Origin: Pseudomonas monteilii NBRC 103158 = DSM 14164
GTDB lineage: Bacteria; Pseudomonadota; Gammaproteobacteria; Pseudomonadales; Pseudomonadaceae
Assembly (NCBI RefSeq): GCF_000730605.1
Contig: NZ_BBIS01000044.1
Coordinates: 1 to 64,000, forward strand
DNA: 64,000 nucleotides
Reading direction: 5' to 3'
The stretch's first letter is position 1; each line of letters starts with the position of its first letter. Both the position numbers and the translations under genes were made by a program. Of this stretch, positions 1-7,505 are shown one piece after another. The notes beneath the pieces were generated by a model. It saw only the letters and a program-made list of their open reading frames with translations. It did no database searches and was not told the DNA's origin.

Positions 1-320
1 TCGTTAGCGGTCATTCATACCTGACTGCGTTCCCCCCAGACGTATGCATCAATCATCTTCTGACCATAAATAGGTATGAAGCCACTGCAAATTAATGCGA
101 CATGCCTGAGGGCTCTTGCGCGGCGTTACGTTGGGATCGAATTTGCTGCCATGCAATAGCTCCAATTGGAGGCTCACATTCTCTGGAAGGTTCGGCAGGC
201 ACACCGGCAGCGCCCGGCCCACCTGTCTTCAAATTCGCTGTGGTTGATAGTTTGCCAGGTACCTTCATGCGGGATCAGCAAGATCTGAGTATATTACTGA
301 CCAGGCTCAGCGAATCCACA
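1..320. other. Gene-free stretch at the left edge
   Basis: No convincing coding region, RNA gene or repeat is visible. An open frame on the plus strand from 102 has low-complexity, non-protein-like composition and no good ribosome site. The base composition is mixed and the stretch belongs to the accessory segment. Confidence 0.4.
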
Positions 321-719
321 TTAAGCACGAGATTCATAAGCAACACCGTTCTCATGAGCATGGATACGACGCCCATACTCGTTAATGGTACGCCTACTCA
401 GCTCGTCTAGGATCAAACCAGGCATAGCTGGTTCAAAGCTCGAAGTCAGGAAAAACTCCTCCTTTTGACTCCAAATAACCTGGCCATCCCAGTCTCCAGC
501 TGTCACAACTACTGTTTTTTCCACCCTGAATCCAGCCCCTCCTTCTCGCGCAAATATTTCACACTTGAAAAACGCCATCTCCCCTTCGCGCTCGTAATTC
601 TCAGTAACGCAAGACGTCCCACAAGCGAGAAGCCCTTCTGCATCACCTTCTGCTACTCCATCAAGCTCACCTACACTCACTTGAATAAGCGAATGATCAA
701 ATTGGTCAGAATCCCACAT
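321..719 (-). CDS. Hypothetical protein, 132 aa, accessory region
   Basis: I do not recognise this protein. The start ATG is preceded by GAGG six bases upstream, which supports expression. The sequence is acidic, soluble and has no signal peptide or membrane segment; two cysteines lie near residues 33 and 37. It stands alone between gene-poor stretches and is transcribed away from the DUF5677-type gene. Small single-copy soluble proteins of this kind are common in islands that carry immunity genes of polymorphic toxins, but nothing in the sequence proves that role. Confidence 0.55.
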   Translation of the reverse strand: MWDSDQFDHSLIQVSVGELDGVAEGDAEGLLACGTSCVTENYEREGEMAFFKCEIFAREGGAGFRVEKTVVVTAGDWDGQVIWSQKEEFFLTSSFEPAMPGLILDELSRRTINEYGRRIHAHENGVAYESRA

Positions 720-1016
720 ATACGCCTCAGCTAATAATTAAAAATTCACCCAATTAATCCATACAAATAAGCACCGGTCAAGAACATTCAAATAAAGCAG
801 CCCTGCTCAATCGCTACTGTCAATTACATTTACATCAAATAATATATTGTTCAACCAATTACTCAGCCTATAACCATGACACGTCGACCTCACAGATAGG
901 TCAGCCATTAATGGTGACTCCAGCCACCCAAATCCTATAATTTATTTGGCAGAGATGTAGCGAACTGTGGGTTTCAAGGTAGGATTAGCTATAGCCATCA
1001 ATCGCCAGGTGAACTC

Positions 1017-1808
1017 ATGGAATGGTCTCTCCCAAAAGCTGGCTTTCTCAGCACTGACGTTGAAGACGCTGTACCTGCCATTTTGCAAGCAAACGATGAG
1101 CTTTTCGGTTTCGCCAGAGACGTAAACCACCTCATAATGGCGATTGCTCAAGAGGCGGTGAATACCGTGCACACTAGCTCAATGAGTGAGGAAGCTGTTC
1201 TGGTACGGCTACTTATGCGAGCAGCAGGCTTTTATCAGGGGGCACTGCTGATGGCTGAGCGCGGCATGTTTGTCGAGTGCCGTGCTATGGCTCGATCAGT
1301 GATTGAAGTCAGCCTCGCTGTTTCAGCAATGGACGGCAACAAAGGCAAGTTCATACAGATGCTCAGGGATGACCATTTGAAGAGCCGGCGCAATCGATAC
1401 CAAACCCTTCATACTCAAAGCACGGACCCAGAGGCACGTAAGGCCCTTCAGACGGCGATAGGCCAGCTCGAAAAGTCGCTCAGTCTCATCAGTCCGAAGG
1501 AGTTAGCGGCGCTTGGTCCTCTGGAGGCCTCTTACTTCGTTTATCAGGTTCTGTCTGACAACGCCGGTCACGTTTCCGCCTCATCCCTGGATCACTACAT
1601 AGAACCCCAAGAGGGCCGACAATATTGGGATTATAAGGTTGGCGCAGGAACCCCAGACGAAGTTGCCACCTCACTCTACTACTGCCTATACGGTGTAATT
1701 CCCGTAGTCGTAGGTGTGGCCGATCTCCTCGGCCTTGAGCAATTCGCCGCCCAGATACACGAGGTGGTCGACCGTTTCGACAAAACCCCCGCCCCATTAC
1801 TGGCATAA
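1017..1808 (+). CDS. DUF5677-like protein, 263 aa
   Basis: This is a mostly helical cytoplasmic protein. The central part, around residues 75 to 100, has a run of small residues and arginines (LLMRAAGFYQGALLMAERG, then ECRAMARSVIEV). That pattern resembles DUF5677/HEPN-related proteins, in which the first helix pair is followed by an RS(L/V)xE-like helix. A later segment has YxVYxxLSDNAGHVSASSLDHY, the usual place in this family for a conserved S/N-H-x-S. An AGGTGA sequence precedes the ATG. The family is found in defence and mobile regions and its biochemical role is unknown. Assignment is from pattern recognition only. Confidence 0.7.
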   Translation: MEWSLPKAGFLSTDVEDAVPAILQANDELFGFARDVNHLIMAIAQEAVNTVHTSSMSEEAVLVRLLMRAAGFYQGALLMAERGMFVECRAMARSVIEVSLAVSAMDGNKGKFIQMLRDDHLKSRRNRYQTLHTQSTDPEARKALQTAIGQLEKSLSLISPKELAALGPLEASYFVYQVLSDNAGHVSASSLDHYIEPQEGRQYWDYKVGAGTPDEVATSLYYCLYGVIPVVVGVADLLGLEQFAAQIHEVVDRFDKTPAPLLA

Positions 1809-2212
1809 CGCTAAAACCTTGGCTTGCCTTGAGGATGGCCTGCGGGCGGACGGATCGTCCCACCCGAAATTCGGATGCTGCCCAGGGAAGGCCGGAGTTT
1901 CCGGCAGCCCTGAGCAGGAAATGCTGGAATCTATAATCACTCTATAATCGTCTATAAAAGCGTATAAATCCCAGATCTCGCGCCCCACAGACGATTAGAG
2001 TACAAATGTACTCCGCCGTACTCATGGTCATTCGGAAGCCTCCAGCCGAGTCATCTTCCAAACTCCATCATTGAAGGGCGATGGTGTCTGCGTATTTTCA
2101 AGCGGGCTCGATCATCCTCATCGTCAGGATTACCGTGCGACAACGAAGCTCTGGGCCTGTCCCGTGACAACCTCCAAGAAATGATCCAAGTATCGCCTCC
2201 TGGCGTCCGCCG
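1809..2212. other. Intergenic stretch with helically phased repeats
   Basis: No gene is visible in these 404 bases. It holds four short YTATAA/GTATAA units at 1931, 1942, 1952 and 1962 (see the repeat entry). The rest shows no RNA gene or terminator that I can support. Confidence 0.4.
1931..1967. repeat. Four TATAA repeats at 10-11 bp spacing
   Basis: Units CTATAA at 1931, CTATAA at 1942, CTATAA at 1952 and GTATAA at 1962 are spaced 11, 10 and 10 bp, so each sits on the same face of the DNA helix. The first two units extend to CTATAATC. Such phased direct repeats can bind a regulator, recombinase or initiator cooperatively. No gene for such a protein can be linked to them here. Confidence 0.5.
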
Positions 2213-2539
2213 TCACGGAACAGGCCCACTATCGACCCCGACGTCACCGAAACAAACATCATCTGCGACCAGACCGAGATTATCGGTGAGATCCTGGCCA
2301 TCCTCGCTGAAAAGATGCTGAGTTCGCCGCTCCTGCTTGAGATAAGCCAATGTTTTGAAGAAGCAATGCTCACATAGATGTAGTTCATCGCGCTCCCCAT
2401 CATGGGCAGTGTCACAGGCCCAATGTGCTTGTAAGGTCCCAAACTGATGCGCGCCAATATTCGTGCGCGTGGAGCAACGGCATATATCACACACGACGTC
2501 TGTAACGGCCTCGACTTCGACTCTTCCAATTATTTTCAT
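2213..2539 (-). CDS. Small zinc-ribbon protein, 108 aa
   Basis: The protein begins MKIIGRVEVEAVTDVVCDIC and has two CxxC pairs: CDIC at residues 17-20 and CEHC near residue 56. These could bind one zinc ion. The ATG has AGGAG six bases upstream, an excellent ribosome site. I recognise this as a recurrent small cytoplasmic protein of Pseudomonas accessory regions with no assigned function. The C-terminal tail is acidic and ends in PVP. It has no operon partner: the flanking regions are gene-poor. Confidence 0.7.
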   Translation of the reverse strand: MKIIGRVEVEAVTDVVCDICRCSTRTNIGAHQFGTLQAHWACDTAHDGERDELHLCEHCFFKTLAYLKQERRTQHLFSEDGQDLTDNLGLVADDVCFGDVGVDSGPVP

Positions 2540-2850
2540 TGCTGACTCCTACAAACGCATCTGACCTTCGCTACCAGCACAAGCCTCCATCACAGATGCT
2601 GGCGCGCCGGCCTTCGTCATCCAGCGGTACAAGAATGAGGCTGAAGAGATTTTCCAAGCCATTTCTGACTACTACCAACGCTCGATGGGTCGCCCCTCCG
2701 GCACGCTTCACTGACCTGAGAACTGAGCCCCCATCTGGGCCCTTCCGCGGCAAGCGGTATGCGCATTTTTGGGGAATTCTTAGGCGCCAGGACATGGATC
2801 GATTTTGTAGTCCATCAGTAGGTCCTCCACTGCACCGCAGAAATGATCAA
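2540..2850. other. Stretch between small genes, holds a possible gene remnant
   Basis: No intact gene with a ribosome site is visible. A plus-strand frame at 2583 to 2714 reads like the tail of a protein without a start (see the pseudogene entry). A minus-strand frame covering 2571 to 2795 has arginine-rich, shadow-like composition and is not counted. Confidence 0.35.
2583..2714 (+). pseudogene. Possible C-terminal gene remnant
   Basis: This frame encodes about 43 residues ending in a stop: it includes GAPAFVIQRY, then KNEAEEIFQAISDYYQRSMG. That is protein-like, with a charged amphipathic helix. It has no start codon: a stop lies 21 bases upstream at 2562, and no ATG with a ribosome site precedes it. 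It may be the tail of a deleted gene. I do not recognise the parent family, and a chance open frame remains possible. Confidence 0.25.
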
Positions 2851-3369
2851 TCAGGAGTCATAAGTTCTTCGCTCCCAATAAAATTCAACTCTATATTCTG
2901 AGAGCAAATTACTCAGTGCTCCGCACAACCGTGGTTCCTCCAGCAGCTCTGAGTCGGTGTAGCTCACCGCAACGGCAAGCCTCATCTGCTCGGGAGATAA
3001 ACCACGAGGATCATAGGGCCAAACTTGAACTTTACTTACACTTGCATCCCTGAAATGGAATGAGTCGACCTCCACATATAGCTCACGCACCACTTCCCAA
3101 TCGCTCAGCGTGATTGCATATGTTTTCTGAAGTGAGTCAGCGAGATTTGTATGAAGATCGAGGAATGAGTCTCCCGCCAAGATTGCCTCGCTACCTACAA
3201 AGTCTTTCAGGTAGACATCGAAAAGCCTTGGAGAGGAAATAAAAGACTTCAGCTCGTGAATTGGAACGCTTTTTCCAGCCTCGTAAAATGAAAAAAGCTG
3301 TTGTGCGAGCGCAACAGAGTTTGATGAGCTAGCCATGACCATCTTAGTAGAGACAAGCAAATTCAGCAT
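2851..3369 (-). CDS. Hypothetical protein, 172 aa, third gene of a three-gene unit
   Basis: I chose the ATG at 3369 (MLNLLVST) because GAGG lies about seven bases upstream; the ORF can extend five codons further. The start overlaps the stop of the preceding gene (ATGCTGA), so translation is probably coupled. The product is soluble and mixed alpha/beta, with no signal peptide, cysteine cluster or recognisable motif. The three genes from 4242 down to 2851 look like one transcript. The layout suits a set of immunity-like or defence accessory proteins, but this is inference. Confidence 0.6.
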   Translation of the reverse strand: MLNLLVSTKMVMASSSNSVALAQQLFSFYEAGKSVPIHELKSFISSPRLFDVYLKDFVGSEAILAGDSFLDLHTNLADSLQKTYAITLSDWEVVRELYVEVDSFHFRDASVSKVQVWPYDPRGLSPEQMRLAVAVSYTDSELLEEPRLCGALSNLLSEYRVEFYWERRTYDS

Positions 3370-3827
3370 GTTGCCACCTCGCACCGCGCACTTCGCTTAT
3401 AAATCAATTTTTGGGGGCCTCGCTCCCAATCCCCATCCGGTTGCGCCGAATAATAGACCCTCTCACTGTTATCAACTGTGTAAATATAATGCCGCTTTTC
3501 AGCCAATGAGCCAGAGGTCACTTCATTCATTTCGATTAAGGGAGCCATCGACCAGTCATCAGTCCCATTCATAACCGGAGGAATGACCAATACAATTTTG
3601 TAGGTGTATGAGCCGGTAAATTTTTTAGACAAAAACCGCTTCAACTTACCCACATCATCAATCAGAACTTCACCTTTTGACACATCACTACTCCCGGATC
3701 TCATGTAGTGCTGTGTAATATAAAACCAAGCTGCCTGAAGTCGTTGGGAGACGTAATCAATTTCGAGCAATTTCTCATCCGGTAGTTCAGAAGAAACCGA
3801 GAGGGCTCCTGTATGCGTTTCAAACAT
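3363..3827 (-). CDS. Hypothetical protein, 154 aa, second gene of a three-gene unit
   Basis: The ATG is preceded by GGAG at five bases. It follows the upstream gene by 19 bases and overlaps the next by 7. The protein is soluble; after residue 75 it has a strand-rich region (YKIVLVIPPV, then HYIYTVDNSERVYY). I do not recognise the family. Codon usage is more A/T-rich than that of the core genes to the right, consistent with acquisition by transfer. Confidence 0.6.
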   Translation of the reverse strand: MFETHTGALSVSSELPDEKLLEIDYVSQRLQAAWFYITQHYMRSGSSDVSKGEVLIDDVGKLKRFLSKKFTGSYTYKIVLVIPPVMNGTDDWSMAPLIEMNEVTSGSLAEKRHYIYTVDNSERVYYSAQPDGDWERGPQKLIYKRSARCEVATC

Positions 3828-3846
3828 TGCTCCACCTATAGATCCA

Positions 3847-4242
3847 TTAAGAAATCCGCTTTAGAGCCTGAGCTTCGCAAGGCTCACATAAGGTCTTAAC
3901 CCAGTCGGACTGCAACCTTTTTCTAGAACCTGGCTGACCACACCACTCGCATGTCTTAATTGATACTTGCAAAGCCCTGCTTACTAACGAAGAGACATAT
4001 TCATCCGCACAAATACAGGAAACCCTCAACTCTCCGAATTTTTCTTTCACGTAAGAAAACCGAACCTGCTCGATATTTTGTTCATCAATATATGATTGAA
4101 TCTCAGAGCACAGCGCGCTCAAAATCTCTGCCCATCCGTCATCGCATCCGATGCCCCACACCGCTGCATCACGACGACGCCCCTCGCTACCGAACAGAAG
4201 CGGGTATTTAATAATCAAATCGCGTTCTGCGGCGTCATTCAT
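3847..4242 (-). CDS. Zinc-ribbon hypothetical protein, 131 aa, first gene of a three-gene unit
   Basis: GGAG lies seven bases before the ATG. The middle has the segment YVKEKFGELRV, a pattern (KEKFGxLR) seen in several small phage and toxin-immunity-like proteins that end in a zinc ribbon. The C-terminal third has CEWC followed by CEPC, two CxxC pairs that could bind one zinc. It heads a three-gene minus-strand unit and is divergent from the XRE regulator, with a 14-bp palindrome between them. The function is unknown. Confidence 0.65.
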   Translation of the reverse strand: MNDAAERDLIIKYPLLFGSEGRRRDAAVWGIGCDDGWAEILSALCSEIQSYIDEQNIEQVRFSYVKEKFGELRVSCICADEYVSSLVSRALQVSIKTCEWCGQPGSRKRLQSDWVKTLCEPCEAQALKRIS

Positions 4243-4316
4243 ATTTACGCTCCAAATTTACGGGTACGAGGTGGCTGAGCGGCAGCAAACAAAGGCCCTA
4301 CCTCACGTAGCTATCT

Positions 4317-4330
4317 TAAGATATATCTTA
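4317..4330. promoter_or_regulatory. 14-bp palindrome, probable operator
   Basis: TAAGATATATCTTA is a perfect palindrome centred near 4323, partly overlapping a second one, TATCTTAAGATA at 4312-4323. It lies about 76 bases from both divergent starts (4242 minus, 4406 plus). XRE repressors usually bind palindromes of this kind next to their own gene, so it is a likely site for the 4406 product. This is inference. Confidence 0.45.
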
Positions 4331-4405
4331 GCATCGCCTATCGTTGATTCCAATCTAACGCCATGCTTCGTCTAATGCCAGCTGTTTTCTACAGCAGGCA
4401 TCAGC

Positions 4406-4714
4406 ATGGGGTTCGAAGCGGCGCTGGGCGCGGTCTTGAGGGAAATGCGGCTTCAGCGAGGCTGGACACAGGCGCATTTTGACGGAGTGGTTTCACCCCA
4501 ATATCTCAGTGACATCGAGTTCGGAAAGAGGAGCCCATCGCTGGCGGTACTGCGAGGGATATGCGATCACCTGGGTGTCGAGCTGAGCAGCGTGCTTGTC
4601 CTTACCGCGCTGTCGCTGGAAGAGTTGAGCGATTCCAAAAGCATCCTTCAGCGCGTTGAGAAGGAGGTGCAGAGTTTTACAACCTGGCGCATTTCTGGTC
4701 GGGTCACACCCTAA
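4406..4714 (+). CDS. XRE-family transcriptional regulator, 102 aa
   Basis: A helix-turn-helix of the Cro/C1 type covers residues 5 to 60: LGAVLREMRLQRGWTQAHFD, then the recognition helix with the SPQYLSDIEFGKRSPSL pattern (S-x-x-x-[IL]S-x-[IL]E-x-G-x-R-x-P-S), which is diagnostic. The remaining 40 residues form a short tail that may dimerise. No strong ribosome site precedes the ATG. It sits alone and divergent from the three-gene unit, so it probably represses itself and that unit through the palindrome at 4317. Confidence 0.8.
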   Translation: MGFEAALGAVLREMRLQRGWTQAHFDGVVSPQYLSDIEFGKRSPSLAVLRGICDHLGVELSSVLVLTALSLEELSDSKSILQRVEKEVQSFTTWRISGRVTP

Positions 4715-4801
4715 TCCAGCTCGCGCCTACATCTAGTGCCGAACGGTTATTAGGCTAGAGGGGTGGACAACGGCAGTTGACCCAGCAGGCGTGGACACCT
4801 C

Positions 4802-5065
4802 CTAGCCCTTCGGAGCTTCGCCAAATAAATCATCTCTAGCATTGAGCCCAATATTGACTCCGATTACTGCGGCTGCGAGCCCGTCGCAAGTAAGCAGACT
4901 CTGCGTACGTGGCTCCCCCTTGAGATTGGCAACCGTCTGAAAATTGTACAAGCGTTCTGCCCACCCCTTATTGATAATATATCTATCCCGAGTGACTACT
5001 TTGGCGCTCCTCAAGAAATCCCCTATAGCATAGCTCTGCCCTTTTAATCGCCAGCGCTCTACCAC
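4802..5065 (-). CDS. Hypothetical protein, 87 aa as called; coding signal extends upstream
   Basis: The nominal start is a GTG at 5065 without a ribosome site. The same frame stays open upstream to 5131 and reads YSFPCPSCGLQLEVAGYLSG just before it, a very protein-like start with a CPSC half zinc-ribbon. That extension lacks ATG, GTG or TTG. An ATG (5135-5133) follows directly on the stop of the neighbouring gene but is one base out of frame. A single-base indel near 5124-5130 would restore a protein of about 110 residues. The gene is therefore either frameshifted at its 5' end or uses an unusual start. Function unknown. Confidence 0.5.
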   Translation of the reverse strand: MVERWRLKGQSYAIGDFLRSAKVVTRDRYIINKGWAERLYNFQTVANLKGEPRTQSLLTCDGLAAAVIGVNIGLNARDDLFGEAPKG

Positions 5066-5135
5066 GCCACTTAAATAGCCCGCAACCTCCAGCTGTAGCC
5101 CGCAAGAAGGACAGGGAAAGCTGTATATACCTCAT

Positions 5136-5360
5136 CTATCCAGCCACCAAAGACTCCACAATTACGTGCCCATCCTCAACTCTACGAGCTAGACGTCGTA
5201 GTTCCGCCAACCCTACTTCGACGCAGAGGCGCACGTCGACATCCGGAAATATAGGATCCTGCTTAGTACTGCACTCCTCAATTCTAAAGCTCCCTCCTAG
5301 CAGCCCTAAGTAACTGCACACATCACTTATACACTCCGCCCTAAATGAATACAAAGCCAT
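5136..5360 (-). CDS. Small hypothetical protein, 74 aa
   Basis: I chose the ATG at 5360 (MALYSFRAEC); a GTG 12 codons upstream is the alternative. GAGATGG precedes the ATG closely. The C-terminal half, with the LAELRRLARRVEDGHVIVES pattern, resembles small single-domain Pseudomonas proteins that I have seen in accessory loci, but I know no function. Its stop codon touches the ATG of the frameshifted downstream frame, so the two probably formed a two-gene unit. Confidence 0.55.
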   Translation of the reverse strand: MALYSFRAECISDVCSYLGLLGGSFRIEECSTKQDPIFPDVDVRLCVEVGLAELRRLARRVEDGHVIVESLVAG

Positions 5361-5691
5361 AACACCATCTCTATTTATTAATTTGAAATTGACCACCCCA
5401 ACATTATACGCACACTAATTCATCTTAGTTTTGTGCGAGATTAAGTTCCTAGGCACGAACAGTAAAATAAAAAGCTGGCCCATAACACTAAAAGCTGCGG
5501 AGCGCTCAATGGGCTTTTTCTTCCAGAGTTAGCTTTTGCACTGAAGGTGCATGACTGGGCTCGATGTCTGGATGTCGCGCTGGCAGTCAGACCGTGACCT
5601 TAGGATGGGGGGAGCCTGGTGGGGGACTTGGAGCTAACGGGTGCATCCGTTCATCAGGATCGTTACCTACCTTGAAAAACTGTTAGGAAGC
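5361..5691. other. Junction-proximal non-coding stretch
   Basis: No gene is seen. The stretch leads up to the break in prpE. A 9-mer AACTGTTAG occurs as a direct repeat at 5678-5686 and 5728-5736, 50 bp apart and within 70 bp of the break. Confidence 0.35.
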
Positions 5692-5736
5692 CTACGACCC
5701 AGGATTTACGGGGCCTCTATCACTTCTAACTGTTAG
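5678..5736. repeat. Direct repeat AACTGTTAG beside the island junction
   Basis: Two exact copies of AACTGTTAG start at 5678 and 5728. The second is also the half of a CTAAC-T-GTTAG inverted repeat (5726-5736). Short repeats next to an insertion point are typical of transposase or recombinase binding at element ends. No transposase gene lies in the window, so the assignment is inference. Confidence 0.35.
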
Positions 5737-6459
5737 CAGGTATCCATAAATGATGTACAGCGGGTCACCAGCATCCAGTTCGACCGGGGCGACCGGCGTG
5801 GCGCCGGCCAAGGCCGCCTGCCAGTCCAGGTCGCGGCCTGGTTGCAGTTCAGCTTGTGCCTGCGGCCGTTGCAGCACCAGCACATTGCGCGGCTGGTGCC
5901 GGGCCAGTTGCAGGGCACGGTCGACCAGCGGCTTGTAGGCAATTACCCGGTCGAACTCCAGCCCGCAGGATGCCGTGAGCAACAGGGCCGGCCGGGCGTC
6001 ATCGATACGCAGCGCCAGCTCGTTGGCGGCAAAGCCACCGAACACCACCGAGTGCACCGCACCAATGCGCGCGCAGGCCAGCATGGCCATGGCCGCCTGC
6101 GGCACCATGGGCATGTAGATGATCACACCATCGCCCTTGTTTACCCCTAGCTGGCGCAGCAAGCCGGCCAGGCGCGCCACTTCGTCGCGCAACTGGTTGT
6201 AGGTATAGGCCTGCTGCACGTCCGTCACCGGCGAGTCGTAAATCAGTGCCAGCTGCTCGCCACGGCCCTGCTCGATCTGGTGATCGAGGGCCAGGTAGCA
6301 ACTGTTCAGGCGGCCATCGGCGAACCAGCGGTGGGTACCGTCGGCGTTGCCTTGAAGGGTAAGGGCAGGCTTGCGGTGCCAGGCCAGGTGCGCGGCCTGT
6401 TCCGCCCAGAATGCGGCAGGGTCGGAAATGGAATGGGCGTAGCTGTGCTGATAGCTCAT
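5692..6459 (-). pseudogene. prpE: Truncated propionyl-CoA synthetase (prpE), N-terminal part only
   Basis: The intact enzyme activates propionate to propionyl-CoA through an adenylate and is about 630 residues long. Here codons 1 to 238 match the acetyl/propionyl-CoA synthetase family: the N-terminal cap (SYQHSYAHSISDPAAFW), the YTYNQLRDEV segment and the IYMPMVPQAAMAMLACARIG and HSVVFGGFAANELA motifs. The frame reaches DPLYIIY, where the adenylate-binding TSGTTGKPKG motif must follow. Instead it reads 17 unrelated residues (5692-5745) and stops. Catalytic residues and the C-terminal domain are missing, so the product cannot be active. The accessory segment has replaced or displaced the 3' part. 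Confidence 0.9.
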
Positions 6460-6638
6460 AGCGAAAGGAACCCGGTACTTGTTGTTATTGAAGGGCGAAC
6501 CTTGAGTATGGACCGCTACAACGGCGCCGCCATGGGACTAAAGTCACAACCGACCTGCAAATTTGCAGACAACGCTAAAGCGCCCCATAACGGTGCAAAG
6601 CCTCTAGAATAGGCCACCCTTCAGCCACCGAGCAGCCC

Positions 6639-7505
6639 ATGGACATCGAACAGGCCCGAACCTTTCTGGAAATCGTGCGTTGCGGCAGCCTGGTCGCCGC
6701 CGCCGAACGCCTGTTCGTGTCACAGACGGCCATTACCGCCCGGGTGCAGCGCCTGGAGCAGCAATTGGGCTGCCAGCTGTTCGTGCGCAGCCGCAACGGT
6801 GCCAGCCTGACCAGCGACGGCGAGGCCTTTGTCAGTTATGCCAACCAGCTGGTGCAAACCTGGGAAGCAGCGCGGCGCGACCTGCCGCTGCCTGAAGGCT
6901 GCCAGCAAGTGCTGCATGTAGGGGCAGAAGTCAGCCTGGGTAACCCGATGTTGCTTGACTGGGTCACTGCCCTGCACCGTGAACTGGCCAGCCACGCCAT
7001 ACGCAGCGAAGTGAGCGACGGCGAGTCGCTGCTGCGCAAGGTCGAGATGGGCCTGCTGGACGCTGCGCTGGTGTACCAGCCGACCTACGGGCCGGGCTTG
7101 CAGGTGGAACAGTTGATGGAAGAGAAACTGATCCGCGTGCGCCGCGTCGACCAACCCGAACCGTATATCTACATCGACTGGGGCGAGGCCTTCCGCCGTC
7201 GGCACGATGCCGCCCTGCCCGATTGCGCGCGCCCGGCGTTAAGCTTCAACCTCGGCCCGTTGGCTTTGCAGTTCATTCTCGACCAGGGTGGCAGCGGTTA
7301 CTTCCGCACGCGGGTGGTGCAGGCATACCTGGACAGCGGTGTGTTCGAGCGGGTACCGCAGGCCCCGGAGTTCACTTACCCAACCTTCCTGGTGTATCCA
7401 CGTGAACGCGACAGCGAAGCCCTTCAACAGGCCTTCGCCATCTTGCGCCGGCTGGTGGCTGCAGGCGCCAGCGACTGGTCACAGCGCTGGGACCCGGTTA
7501 TCTGA
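6639..7505 (+). CDS. LysR-family transcriptional regulator, 288 aa
   Basis: The N-terminal winged helix-turn-helix (residues 1-60) has the classic LysR pattern: ARTFLEIVRCGSLVAAAERL, then SQTAITARVQRLEQQLGCQLF. The rest is a periplasmic-binding-like effector domain. It is divergent from the broken prpE across 180 bases, so it may regulate that gene or its neighbour. Its last 27 bases overlap the convergent HPP/CBS gene. The ligand is not predictable. Confidence 0.9.
   Translation: MDIEQARTFLEIVRCGSLVAAAERLFVSQTAITARVQRLEQQLGCQLFVRSRNGASLTSDGEAFVSYANQLVQTWEAARRDLPLPEGCQQVLHVGAEVSLGNPMLLDWVTALHRELASHAIRSEVSDGESLLRKVEMGLLDAALVYQPTYGPGLQVEQLMEEKLIRVRRVDQPEPYIYIDWGEAFRRRHDAALPDCARPALSFNLGPLALQFILDQGGSGYFRTRVVQAYLDSGVFERVPQAPEFTYPTFLVYPRERDSEALQQAFAILRRLVAAGASDWSQRWDPVI

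Noticed and set aside
102..410. Plus-strand frame of 102 codons
   Set aside because: No ribosome site, odd composition, and it overlaps the better supported 321-719 gene.
942..1172. Minus-strand frame of 76 codons
   Set aside because: It overlaps the start of the DUF5677-like gene, which has a better ribosome site and composition. A small real gene cannot be fully excluded.
1..5745. Full mobile element with transposase or integrase
   Set aside because: No recombinase or transposase gene is inside the window; only cargo-like genes and one junction are visible.
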